Assembly (NCBI GenBank): GCA_015179045.1 | Contig: WHUZ01000025.1 | Span: forward strand, 652,314 to 716,313 | DNA length: 64,000 bases | Direction of reading: 5' to 3' | From: Kalaharituber pfeilii | Lineage: Eukaryota; Ascomycota; Pezizomycetes; Pezizales; Pezizaceae | Part shown: positions 1-9,120 of the stretch, piece after piece | Layout of the letters: each line of letters starts with the position of its first letter | Position numbering within the stretch: the stretch's first letter is position 1 | The notes under the pieces: model-generated | The model's database searches: none | What the model was told of the DNA's origin: nothing | Seen by the model: the letters and a program-made list of their open reading frames with translations, nothing else | Translations under genes and position numbers: made by a program

Positions 1-133
1 TACTTACCACATTCCCGCACTCTTTTATTGTACTTACACATTCTACTCGCTACTGCCATTGCCGAATATACACATATCGAGACTTTCTACTACTCAAGAT
101 AGCGATTCACCTCCTTCGGACAGTGACTCGAGG
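1..133. other. Flank of the chimeric LINE fragment
   Basis: No coding potential or motif is recognised here. The sequence has no visible match elsewhere in the window. It ends exactly where the block shared in inverse orientation with 6046-6405 begins, so it is probably the insertion-site flank of a 5'-truncated LINE. Confidence 0.4.
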
Positions 134-1216
134 CCAACGGTCCGAGAGGACGGATGCTTACGTCGGTGCCAGCGGTCGGAGTGGCTTCATCCGAAGTCGC
201 GGGCTTAGCGAAGGTGCTTAAGGTGCAAACGATGTGACAAGCCTATGGCAGGGAGAGTATCGTACTCACTTGGGTGGTGCCCTGAGTTGGTTCAAGTGAA
301 ACGACTGCCCTAACCTGCAACCTTCGTACAGTTGTAGGGCCTGTGGACAGCGCGAGTGGGGCAATCCCACAGTATGAAAATCGCGCAGGGGGGCCAGAAA
401 TGGTCACAAGGCCGTGCTAGCCTTACAGAGCCTGAAAAAAGCACAGTAAATACCAGTTGGCCTTTGGAAACTGGAAGACTCCCCCCTACATTGAAAGGCC
501 AAGAACAGAATCAACACCATCCTAGGCAAGGATGCCCCATACGAGGTCCGAAGAGTCATCCTAGACCAATCTTTCCCAGAAGAAAGGATCCTCCTGATGA
601 CGGACACGGAGTACCGCCAAGGCCCCAGAGACCTCTCACATTTGGAAAAGGCGGTCAAAAGATACAGCCCCGGAGCCAGAACGGATTGGGACAGCAGACT
701 GGTAGAGTTGGTCACCTTCGACATCGGGATGCACGAAGACCAAGGTAAAGTCGACCGGGACCTACGCATCGAGAACCCCGGGGAAATGTCATACCGAAAA
801 GTCAGAAGACTACACAACCACCAAGTACCAGCCCGGGAAGGCAAACCCGCCTTTTCTATCTTCGTCTCGGACAACGTGGTACAAATACTCAAGAAAGGGC
901 TACAATTCCGCGGCGAGAGAATCCGATGCCTGCTGAGAGCCGACTTGGGCAAGGAAAAAGCAGACAAAGCACGCAGGTACAGATACACAGACTCCGAAGG
1001 GTACTGCAACCACTTCCTGGTGGGACAAGTCATAGAATGGGTCCCGAAGCAAAAGTATCTCCCGGAATGGCTCAGAAGGTCCCCGAGAAGGAACGAGGCA
1101 GAAGAGCCAGTCAACCTCAACGGCAGACCGTTCAGACAGACTTGCCACGGCTGCCGACAGAGAGGCGGCCACCTGCCAGGCTGCCAAATTCCAAACCGTC
1201 CCCGTAGGGCACCAGA
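134..1216 (+). mobile_element. Chimeric Tad-type LINE fragment: LINE-1 spacer fused to a divergent ORF1
   Basis: Bases 134-493 are the reverse complement of 6046-6405 with about one mismatch seen by eye. That block lies between the first ORF and ORF1 of the neighbouring LINE-1. From about 494 the two sequences stop matching at the DNA level. A reading frame from about 497 to 1207 encodes the C-terminal ~235 residues of an ORF1 protein that is related to, but clearly diverged from, LINE-1 ORF1. It shares the ARRYRYT, GQVIEW and zinc-knuckle CHGCRQRGGHLPGC positions. A TGA sits directly upstream of the join, so no initiated ORF1 runs through it. The fragment ends where the poly(T) of LINE-1 begins at 1217. 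Confidence 0.75.
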
Positions 1217-1347
1217 TTTTTTTTTTTTTTTTTTTTTTTATATCATTACTCGCGTGCCGCCCTAGGGGCTATGGCGAGATTAGTTACATGAGATTAGATA
1301 CATATGAAGGTAGAAGAGAAGGAATAAGAAAAGATCCTGTGTGTCTC
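1217..1347 (-). other. LINE-1 3' UTR and poly(A) tail
   Basis: About 108 bases follow the ORF2 stop, then the 23-base A run on the - strand. The terminal segment contains a short self-complementary CCATAGCCC / GGGC-type motif. It is conserved in every LINE-1-type tail in the window, including those on non-autonomous elements at 11574 and 51736, which suggests it is the part recognised by the reverse transcriptase. Confidence 0.75.
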
Positions 1348-4300
1348 CTATGCCCCTGCCCACTCCAAGATGTCTCTAAGTGGGTCTGTGTCCTTGCTCT
1401 TCGGAGGAGTGACCAAGTCTTGCATGCCTCCTGGCCACTTTCGTTTCCATGTCCTGCACCCAGTGAGCACATGTTCAGTAGTCTCCTCCTCCTCCCCACA
1501 CCATCGACACTCTGGGCTGTCTGCTTTCCCGATTTCGTACTGCCATTTTCGTAGTAACTTGCCGCCCAGTATTCCTGCTAGTGTGGCTATGTGTCGACTT
1601 CCAAGTCTTGTCAAGGGACGGTAGCTGAGCCCTAGCCGGTTTCTCTCTGTGGCGCGCTGATGTCTCGAGGTTTGTCGTATCCCATCTTCTGTTATGGTTT
1701 CATCTTGGTAGGGGAGGCATGTGCCTATTTTCGCAGCTGTGTCTGCCTCGGTGTTCCCTTTGACTCCTATATGGGACTTGACCCACATCACTGCAACGTC
1801 CCAGTCACCTCGGTCTGTTCTCGCTTTCCAGGCGTCTCTAACCAGTTTTGCCGGTCCTTTGTGGGTGGGCTCTCCCTGGGCGATCTTTAGGAGCTTGGAT
1901 ATCGATACCTTAGAGTCGGTTATGATCAGGAGTTCCCCAGCTTGATTGCGTAATGCTTCGCTCATGGCAATGAGTTCTGCATCATTGACAGTAGTCTGTT
2001 CCCCTAGGTATGTGGAAGTAGAGGTGTCTTTTGCGTAGGTGCCTAGGCCTGTCTTGTAATCTATCCTGCTCCCGTCAGTGTAGACGGAGTTCCACCCCTC
2101 GTCCTCGGCATTGGCTATGGCATTCTCGAACTCGAGCTTGTCTGCGTCCGCAGGTAGTGCTGGTAGGATGGCTAGTGGTAGGGGGTTGTTGTGTGAGAGA
2201 GACCCCCGTAGGTACCTGCACTCATTATCCCTGTTTTGGATTATCTCATCGTGGAACCGTAGGGCCCTGGCTTCTACCCTCTGGCGTTCTCCTTCTAGGA
2301 ATGTTTGGGCTGATTCTAGGTTGGCTATTCCTTCGACTACGTCTCGCCTGGTACCCCACGGGGCTGCAGTAATCTTCTGTGCTACTGTGTATTGCCATTT
2401 TTCTATGTCTTTGATCTTGGTTGCTGGTGGAGACTTTCTTGAGTAGTCCTGCCATGCCCAGCATCCCCATGTGGCGATTGTGCGTGCGATGCTTGTATAT
2501 ATCTGTCGTTTCTTGGCTGGTGTGAGGCGAGTTAGTCTCGATGCCACTCCCCATGCTGCCTTCCCGAGAAGTAGTCTCTTCTTATGATGTCGAGTAAATT
2601 TTAGCTCCCAATCTACCGTCAATCCGGTTAGCCTATAGTCAGGGCCTTTTACCCCAATTATTAGTGTCTCGGACTTGTTTGGGTCAATTTCGAATCCATG
2701 CTCTGCTGCTGTTTCGGTGATTTTTGCCCTGTGTATCTTTATGGCTTGTCGGAGTTTTAGGAGTGACGGATGTGAGATTACACTGTGGAAATCATCGACA
2801 TATGACCTGGTGAAGTTGTGTTGGTCTACCTTCTCTGCCACAGGTGCTACACCTATCAGGAATAGTACCGGGGATAGTGGAGATCCTTGCGGTGTACCAT
2901 CTGTCATCCTCCCTGTAGCTCTCCTTTTGCCATCCCATGTCATGTTGTAGTTGGTCGGCATCATAAAAGCTTCTACAAAGCTCGCTAGGTTATGGTCTGT
3001 TTGTCTTATTCGAGCAACCACCTTGTCCCTTCGAAGAAAGTTAAAAGCTGACTTGATATCGTCTCCCACTAGGGCTACCCATTCTTTCTTCTGTAGCCTC
3101 TTCTCTGTCTCCTTCAGCACTTGTCGCTGTAGATCCTCTGCACCTCGATGGCGTCTTCCTCCAAGCTGAGTGTCTCTGAAAAGGTCGTCTTTTCTTTGTA
3201 GCAGGTCTGCGATGACTTTTTGACCTAGCTTCGCTACTGTGTTCAGAAGCGTTATGGGTCTCCAACTCCCTACCTGATCTCTGGGTTTCCCTTTCTTGAG
3301 TATCATAACCACCTCAAAGCCTCTGGCAAAATCGTAGTCACCGTTTATATATTCTACAATTCTCTCCCTTACAGCAGTCCATAGAGTCGTACCCTTCAGA
3401 AGCTTCAGTAAGCCATATTGTATGCCATCGGGTCCCGGTGCTGATCTTGGTTTAGCTTTTGTTAGTGCCTTTTCTATCATCATCCTGGCTTGATCTTTTT
3501 CGACGGTGAGTCCTGTTGGTCTGATAGTAGTGGTCGTAGTTTCTTGTCCTTGTGATATGAAGTTGCGCTCAATCAATACCTTAGCTATCTCCTCGTCTGA
3601 GCCTGGTATCCCCATGAGGTCTCTTTGGCGGAAAGGGTCTCTTGCTAGCCTGAAAATATCCCATGGTGAGGTGATTCTGTCCTCTTCTAAGAAGCCTTCC
3701 CAGTATTCCTTCTTCTTATCTCTTATTATCTCCCTAAGTAGTCTTCTCGCTCTTGTTTTCTCTGTGTGGCTAGCCCCGCTCTTTAGAATGGTTCTGGTCA
3801 TTTGTCGTGCCTCTTTTACCTCCTTGTCGAACCATCGTTTCGTGCGTCTGGTGATGTATGCATCTTTTGTAAACTTTTGGCTTAATTCACATAGTAGTTC
3901 ATACCCATCAATACCTTCGGCTAGTTTTCTGTTGCCATATTTATCAACAAATTCTTCCCATTTGTCCCAGTCTGTTACTTTGATGGTTTTGGCCTCTGTC
4001 TTCTTTCTGGTATCCAATGTTCCGATAATCATCACATGGTCTGTACCAGAAATCCATGTTGTCTTTGTTGTTTTCCATTCCCTGGGCCTTGCGAATACCA
4101 GGTCCAAGAGTGCCGTTCTTATCTGTCCATTGATTGTCCGTGTCCATGTGATAGTATTTCTATCTATCTGTTGGAGTAGTCCTCGTGCTTGGAGGGTGTC
4201 TTTTAATAGTATGCCTCTAGTATCTTGTTTCGGAGACCAGTCATAGTGATGGCTGTTGCAGTCCCCTATTACCATATCCGTTACTCCTATCTCTTCCAAT

Positions 4301-4617
4301 TCCTTCTCAATATCGGTGTCTCTGTTCCAGTACACTCCAGTAATCATTCGGTCGTCTAATTGTACTGTGATGTGGTTGGCTTTGCCGTCTATTTTCATGC
4401 TCATTATTCTGTCCTTCCTTACGTAGGCTGTTATTGCTCCGCTTTTTATAGGAGAATGTACGTTCGTATAGCTTGGATGAAATGTAGTTCCTCCCCTTGG
4501 TGCTCTCCAGCATTCCCCTATAAAATGTATATCTATTTTCTTGTCTGCTGCTTCCTGTAGGGCTAGGTCCGTCCCCAGTATTGACCTGCCAACGTTCTGG
4601 TATGCGACCTTAATCAT
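1348..4617 (-). CDS. LINE-1 ORF2: endonuclease, reverse transcriptase and RNase H polyprotein
   Basis: This 1089-residue protein is the catalytic polyprotein of a Tad-clade LINE. An apurinic-type (EEP) endonuclease occupies about residues 1-200, with the catalytic pattern IGECW (E35), GDCN (118-121) and GTDH (D193/H194). The reverse transcriptase spans about 385-640, with APGPDG, SWRPITLLN, the catalytic aspartates in GDDIKSAF (near 518) and YVDD (606-609), and TPQGSPLSP. RNase H follows, with YTDGS (D847), DAEL (E881) and ITDS (D901). A C-terminal CX2C...H...C zinc motif (CRWCGEEEETTEHVLTGC) precedes the end. All catalytic residues I can check are present and there is no internal stop. The ATG overlaps the ORF1 stop as ATGA, which implies translation by termination-reinitiation. 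Confidence 0.93.
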   Translation of the reverse strand: MIKVAYQNVGRSILGTDLALQEAADKKIDIHFIGECWRAPRGGTTFHPSYTNVHSPIKSGAITAYVRKDRIMSMKIDGKANHITVQLDDRMITGVYWNRDTDIEKELEEIGVTDMVIGDCNSHHYDWSPKQDTRGILLKDTLQARGLLQQIDRNTITWTRTINGQIRTALLDLVFARPREWKTTKTTWISGTDHVMIIGTLDTRKKTEAKTIKVTDWDKWEEFVDKYGNRKLAEGIDGYELLCELSQKFTKDAYITRRTKRWFDKEVKEARQMTRTILKSGASHTEKTRARRLLREIIRDKKKEYWEGFLEEDRITSPWDIFRLARDPFRQRDLMGIPGSDEEIAKVLIERNFISQGQETTTTTIRPTGLTVEKDQARMMIEKALTKAKPRSAPGPDGIQYGLLKLLKGTTLWTAVRERIVEYINGDYDFARGFEVVMILKKGKPRDQVGSWRPITLLNTVAKLGQKVIADLLQRKDDLFRDTQLGGRRHRGAEDLQRQVLKETEKRLQKKEWVALVGDDIKSAFNFLRRDKVVARIRQTDHNLASFVEAFMMPTNYNMTWDGKRRATGRMTDGTPQGSPLSPVLFLIGVAPVAEKVDQHNFTRSYVDDFHSVISHPSLLKLRQAIKIHRAKITETAAEHGFEIDPNKSETLIIGVKGPDYRLTGLTVDWELKFTRHHKKRLLLGKAAWGVASRLTRLTPAKKRQIYTSIARTIATWGCWAWQDYSRKSPPATKIKDIEKWQYTVAQKITAAPWGTRRDVVEGIANLESAQTFLEGERQRVEARALRFHDEIIQNRDNECRYLRGSLSHNNPLPLAILPALPADADKLEFENAIANAEDEGWNSVYTDGSRIDYKTGLGTYAKDTSTSTYLGEQTTVNDAELIAMSEALRNQAGELLIITDSKVSISKLLKIAQGEPTHKGPAKLVRDAWKARTDRGDWDVAVMWVKSHIGVKGNTEADTAAKIGTCLPYQDETITEDGIRQTSRHQRATERNRLGLSYRPLTRLGSRHIATLAGILGGKLLRKWQYEIGKADSPECRWCGEEEETTEHVLTGCRTWKRKWPGGMQDLVTPPKSKDTDPLRDILEWAGA

Positions 4618-5978
4618 AGTCTTATTTGTCGATACCCTGGTGCCCTATATGGGGTCGCTTTCTCCTGTGCTGCTCTCGCTCGTTCACACCCTTCCTCGTG
4701 TCCGCCTTTCTTTCGACAAGCCTGGCATGACTTTGCAAATGGAGTTTCATTGAGGTCGACTGGGTCTTCGTAGTCTCGCCTTGCTGGTGAGCTCTTCAGA
4801 TGTTCTGGAAGGTTGCGTTGTCTGGGGAGCCACTCGATTACCTGTCCCACTACGAAATGTCGGCAGTATCCATCTGGAGCAGTGTACCTATATCTTCTGG
4901 CTTTATTCGAGGTCTCCTTTCCTAGATCCTGTCTTAGGTATAGCTTTATTCTATCACCTCTGAAGAGTAAGCCTGATTTTAGGGTCTCGACTACTCCATC
5001 AGTCACAAAAATGGATAGTGCCTTGTTTCCTTGTGTTGGGACCTGTTTGTTAGTTAATCTGCGTACTGATCTATTGGCCAATACTCCTGGATTGTCAGCT
5101 CTCAATTCTCTCTCCACCCTGCTCGGAGCCTCATTGGTTCCTATGTTGAAAGTTACTAGCTCAACCATTCTGTGATCCCAGTCGACTTTTAGATGTTGGT
5201 GTCCATTGCATGTTGCTTTCTCTAGGGGGCCTAGAGACCTAAGTCCTTTCTTATACTGAGTATCTGCCATGATTAAGATTCTTTCGTGGGGGTATTCTGG
5301 GTCCAGGGCAACGAATCTCACTTGGTACTCTGCTTCCGTTCCTAGGTTTCGATTGATCCTGTCTCTCATGGCCTTTTTGTGCTCGAACACTGAGTGTGAT
5401 CTTGGATCCTCACTAATACTCTGCCAGTTTTGCGCCCCAAAGACTCTCGCCTGCCACAGTTTCTCCTTGGGTATTACTTCTTCCTCACCCTTCTGTGCTG
5501 GCCCCTTGAGTAGTGTCCGCTTTTCCTCTTGTCTCTGAGTTGGGGTTCCTGCTTGGGGTTTGTCTTCTCTTGTGAGTTTGGCTTCTTTTACTGCCGTAGC
5601 ATATGATTTCCTTTTCTCAGTGGATTGGGAGCGTTTTGTCTCATTCTCTGGTGTCCTCTCCTTGCTTTTCTCTCCTTTATGTGTCGGTATGTTGGGAGTA
5701 CTACTTGTGCCTCTCGTCTCGGCCCCCTTCTTGTTGTCCAGTTTCTCAGTGGTAGGAGCACCCTCACTGGTGGCTGTTTTGTTAGTATTATTTCTAGCTA
5801 TTCTATTGGTAGCTGCTCCCTTTCGTCCATCTCCTTGGGGCTTGGATCCACCTCGTGATGTCTTAGGAAGCTGTACTGTAGTTGTAGACTTTATCACAGG
5901 TTCTTGCGCCGGGCTTGAGTTTGTTGGTATGCTGTTGGACATGTGTATGGTACTCGACATGTCTGTGTTGTCTCGCAT
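4614..5978 (-). CDS. LINE-1 ORF1: nucleic-acid-binding (gag-like) protein
   Basis: 454 residues. The N-terminal ~180 residues are low complexity and rich in K, T, S, E and P. The C-terminal half is globular and aligns with the fragment at 497-1207 (shared ELVTFNIG, ARRYRYT, GQVIEW). It ends with a zinc knuckle CQACRKKGGHEEGC, a CX2CX5HX3C spacing slightly longer than the retroviral CX2CX4HX4C. In this clade ORF1 binds the element RNA to form the particle used for target-primed reverse transcription. The stop codon is contained in the ATGA that starts ORF2. I chose the first ATG of the open frame; the next upstream region is the non-coding spacer. Confidence 0.88.
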   Translation of the reverse strand: MRDNTDMSSTIHMSNSIPTNSSPAQEPVIKSTTTVQLPKTSRGGSKPQGDGRKGAATNRIARNNTNKTATSEGAPTTEKLDNKKGAETRGTSSTPNIPTHKGEKSKERTPENETKRSQSTEKRKSYATAVKEAKLTREDKPQAGTPTQRQEEKRTLLKGPAQKGEEEVIPKEKLWQARVFGAQNWQSISEDPRSHSVFEHKKAMRDRINRNLGTEAEYQVRFVALDPEYPHERILIMADTQYKKGLRSLGPLEKATCNGHQHLKVDWDHRMVELVTFNIGTNEAPSRVERELRADNPGVLANRSVRRLTNKQVPTQGNKALSIFVTDGVVETLKSGLLFRGDRIKLYLRQDLGKETSNKARRYRYTAPDGYCRHFVVGQVIEWLPRQRNLPEHLKSSPARRDYEDPVDLNETPFAKSCQACRKKGGHEEGCERARAAQEKATPYRAPGYRQIRL

Positions 5979-6892
5979 GGCTATGTCTCTGTCAATTTCG
6001 ATTGCGTGCTTGCTGTCTTTGAGGTTCGTATTGGTGAGCTCATAACAATGTAGGGGGGAGTCTTCCAGTTTCCAAAGGCCAACTGGTATTTACTGTGCTT
6101 TTTTTAGGCTCTGTAAGGCTAGCACGGCCTTGTGACCATTTCTGGCCCCCCTGCGCGATTTTCATACTGTGGGATTGCCCCACTCGCGCTGTCCACAGGC
6201 CCTACAACTGTACGAAGGTTGCAGGTTAGGGCAGTCGTTTCACTTGAACCAACTCAGGGCACCACCCAAGTGAGTACGATACTCTCCCTGCCATAGGCTT
6301 GTCACATCGTTTGCACCTTAAGCACCTTCGCTAAGCCCGCGACTTCGGATGAAGCCACTCCGACCGCTGGCACCGACGTAAGCATCCGTCCTCTCGGACC
6401 GTTGGACTCCCCACAAGTCCAACGCCACGGCTCGCTCTGTATTTAGCAAAGCTTCCCGTTCCACACAAGGGTCAAGCCTGGGGAGAGTCTATTGGAGCTT
6501 ATCAGGCTCTAACCTCACAACCCTTTACGTGCTGGGACCCTCAATGCAGCTACTACGTCTCGCCCCGGGCCCTAACAGCTTCAGATGGCGGTGATGCCGC
6601 GGTTCTGTCCTAACTGCCAGTCCTACCCAAGACTAACCAAAGACCCAGTGATGGCCGTGGGAACTCCACTTCGCTCGCCATGTAGGCCCCCAGGGGTGGC
6701 GTGTCCGTCTAACTAGCCTCTTTGCACTTTCTGGATGGCGTGAGTGCTTTACCTATAAGGTTTCCCTAGGCCCTGACTCACCCCCATCCCGCCGAGCGGT
6801 GGCCAGAATACATCTCACATTGCCTTCCACCAGGGTCTGGGCCTCGATACCCAGTAGTAGACGGTCCGCTGGTTTTCAGGATGCCGAGGGGG
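5979..6892 (-). other. LINE-1 spacer between accessory ORF and ORF1
   Basis: About 900 bases without a convincing ORF on the element strand. Bases 6046-6405 are duplicated in inverse orientation at 134-493. Just beyond that block, 6404-6424 can form a small hairpin (GTTGGACT / AGTCCAAC). The segment between a stop and a distant ATG would need internal initiation or a separate promoter for ORF1; I see no TATA box that decides this. Confidence 0.6.
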
Positions 6893-8674
6893 TTATAATT
6901 CCCCTGTTCTCATGCTCCGCCTCGCGGCTGGGCCGAGCTCCCCCTCGGTTTTCGTATCCATACTATCTCCTCCTTCTTCTGTAGTCTTCCGGGCAGGTAC
7001 CGAGGAGCTTCTCTTTCCTACCGGCCTTCGTATCATTCCTGTGAGGGGCGATGGTATTGTCTTGAGCCTGACCGCGTGCCTGCTATCCTCAAGTTTCACG
7101 TTTGTATAAGTTCTGTCCATTTGGTCCCCTCCTTCTTCAGTAGTTAGTTTGTTATTTGGCATGGGTGATGCGCTAGGCGTGCTGAGGTCAATTAATGTAG
7201 GCGTCTTTGTCTCCAAGGGTGTGGCCGTTGCTGTCAATTCGGGCGTGTTTGCTCCTGAGGTAAGGTCATTCCAGTTTGTTGTATGTGTCAGTGTGAGTTC
7301 TGGTTCCATTTCGATTCTGCCTGGCGTGACTACCCCGAGTCTTCTTCTTAGGTCATCCAGGATATTGCTGTGGTATTGTAAGGCGTCTAGGATAATCCTC
7401 ACCCAACTGTCGTCCCGCTCTCTGAGGGTGTCTCGGTTGAATATCTCGTATAGTATTTCGTCCTTGATTTTCTTTCTTTCGACTGCCATCTGGTTGAGCA
7501 TGAAGTGGCGAATGCCCTCGTGGTGTGTTTCTAAGCACACTCTCGTGTGCTGTTTCAGGTCTTGTTGTGCCTCTTCTAGTTCCCGGCTTATGTCAGTATG
7601 GATACTATCCGTTCCTGCTGCTTGCTCGTTCCTCCAGGCCCAGTATTTATCAGCCATATCCCTCGTCCATCTTTTAAGGTCATTATCCACTTCTCTTTCC
7701 CACCTGCCTAGTCCGAATCGTTTCTCTAGTCCCCGTAGGGCTTCTGCTGCTGAAGCTCCCATATATCTGGCAGTCTCTTGTTTCATACGGCCCTGAGTCA
7801 TCTTGGTTTCCCAGGAGCGTGCCTGCCTCGCTGCGGCTATTGCTGTATCCAGCATGAATTGCTCCTCATAGGCACTCTCATCCATGTCCGGGGTTCGGGG
7901 TCTGTCCGGAGTTGGTGGCCGAGTGCTGGAAGTTGCCGGTATATATATTACTGTGTCGTCTGATGACTCGCTTTGTGTGTCATCATCTTTAATGGGCATG
8001 TGTGCTCCGGCGTGAGGCACCGGGGTGTACCCTTCATTGTCACTAAAGTCTGGGTCCTTGTATAGGGGGAGGGACGTGGTCTTGCTTGTGGATGCAGGTT
8101 CCTCCTGTGAATCCGGGACCTCTGACTCATTGTCATATGTCGCCGGAATCGTAGTTCTTAATTCTGGTGGTCTCACCATGATCATTTCTTCCATCTTGTC
8201 GTAGGTATTAGGGGCGGGTGGCTTTACTACAATTGTCTCCTCCATCTGGTCTTCGGGTGGGCGGGAGTCCATGGCCTTGCTTCTTTCGATGAACTCAATT
8301 ATTTGCTGGGTCAGAACCCTGCCTGCCTGTATGTCGTCGATAGTTATTGTCCTAACAGGGACCTCAATGTCCTCCTCGTCTGCGAATACGCCTCGCCCCA
8401 CCGCTAGGGTGGTTGCATTTTCCATTCTTTCTGCCTTTTCCGGTTCTCCCTTTCTGGTGTGTTGGATAATGTCAGCAAACTTATGAAGGGTCCATTGCTG
8501 GTCTTCGGCGATAAATGTCATGTCTTCATGCGCCTTCCAGTCCTTCACCATATAAAACTCTATGTTATTTACCCTTGGGCGGCGCTTTGCCGTCCGTGTG
8601 GCGCTTTTGGCTTGCCGAAGAGGGTCGGCCCGGCTGTTGGTTCGGCCTCTTGTGGCTTTCGTGGCTGGAGCCAT
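6893..8674 (-). CDS. LINE-1 accessory first ORF, unknown function
   Basis: 593 residues and fully open. It has no CCHC knuckle, RT or nuclease motif. A basic N-terminus (about residues 1-35) is followed by a conserved-looking block around WTLHKFADIIQ and by VPVRTITIDDIQAGRVLTQQIIEFIE. Then come an acidic, S/T/P-rich middle (about 150-280), a charged helical region (about 285-440) with REL/EEA/QQDL patterns, and a disordered tail. The first LINE-2 ORF at 38166 occupies the same position and has a similar start (ERQYTLEEV followed by charged helices), so this looks like a regular part of these elements rather than a chance ORF. It is adjacent and co-oriented with ORF1 and ORF2. A structural or chaperone role is only a guess. 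Confidence 0.7.
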   Translation of the reverse strand: MAPATKATRGRTNSRADPLRQAKSATRTAKRRPRVNNIEFYMVKDWKAHEDMTFIAEDQQWTLHKFADIIQHTRKGEPEKAERMENATTLAVGRGVFADEEDIEVPVRTITIDDIQAGRVLTQQIIEFIERSKAMDSRPPEDQMEETIVVKPPAPNTYDKMEEMIMVRPPELRTTIPATYDNESEVPDSQEEPASTSKTTSLPLYKDPDFSDNEGYTPVPHAGAHMPIKDDDTQSESSDDTVIYIPATSSTRPPTPDRPRTPDMDESAYEEQFMLDTAIAAARQARSWETKMTQGRMKQETARYMGASAAEALRGLEKRFGLGRWEREVDNDLKRWTRDMADKYWAWRNEQAAGTDSIHTDISRELEEAQQDLKQHTRVCLETHHEGIRHFMLNQMAVERKKIKDEILYEIFNRDTLRERDDSWVRIILDALQYHSNILDDLRRRLGVVTPGRIEMEPELTLTHTTNWNDLTSGANTPELTATATPLETKTPTLIDLSTPSASPMPNNKLTTEEGGDQMDRTYTNVKLEDSRHAVRLKTIPSPLTGMIRRPVGKRSSSVPARKTTEEGGDSMDTKTEGELGPAARRSMRTGEL

Positions 8675-9120
8675 CGGTGGCTGGTGGGTTGTACGCTACT
8701 GGTCTTAGTATGTTGGGTGGCGTTTGGGTGGCAAGGGGTGTGTGTAGCTAGTGGATGTGAGTGGCGAATAGTGGGTGGCAAATACTGTCCTTATCTGGGT
8801 TGCGTATTTTCGTAGTGGTGGGGAGGCCGCTGATGGGGTCTCGGGGTGCCCCCGCCGTCAAGGCGACTGTACGAGCTGAAGGTGGGTTGGGGGGTTGGTG
8901 GAGGTTCTGGGGGGCGTTCCCAGAGCGTTGATGGCTGTTTCTTTGGGGAAGGTGTCTAAATGTTCGTTTTTGGTAGATTTTTAGAGGTCCCCGCGACCTT
9001 CGGGCCGAGGGGCGTCGTCTGTCGTTGTCCGCTTGTCGCTAGCTGTCCTGTGGGTCGAGATACGGGCTCGGTCACGTGATCTTGGACGTGGCCCGAGGAG
9101 GTTGTAGAGGTGTGTGGTGC
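8675..9120 (-). other. LINE-1 5' leader (probable)
   Basis: GT-rich sequence on the + strand (CA-rich on the element strand) upstream of the first ORF, with no ORF of its own. The boundary is approximate, set where sequence resembling the neighbouring subtelomeric repeat (ATCAAGAGAGACCTACT) begins. Confidence 0.45.

Larger units (their letters stand above)
1217..9120 (-). mobile_element. LINE-1: near full-length Tad-clade non-LTR retrotransposon with three ORFs
   Basis: The element runs on the - strand. Its 3' end is a 23-base poly(T) at 1217-1239 (poly(A) on the element strand), preceded on the element strand by the family tail CTCGCCATAGCCC...GGCACGCGAGTAATGATATA. The same tail recurs at six other sites in the window. 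Reading 5' to 3' there is a leader (about 9120-8675), an accessory ORF (8674-6893), an ~850-base spacer, ORF1 (5978-4614) and ORF2 (4617-1348). All three frames are open, so this is the best-preserved element here and may be recent. The 5' boundary is placed where subtelomeric-repeat-like sequence resumes near 9120. I could not find a convincing TSD. Confidence 0.85.

Noticed and set aside
356..748. 130-codon frame in the chimeric LINE fragment as a separate gene
   Set aside because: It crosses the chimera junction and is out of frame with the conserved ORF1 sequence.
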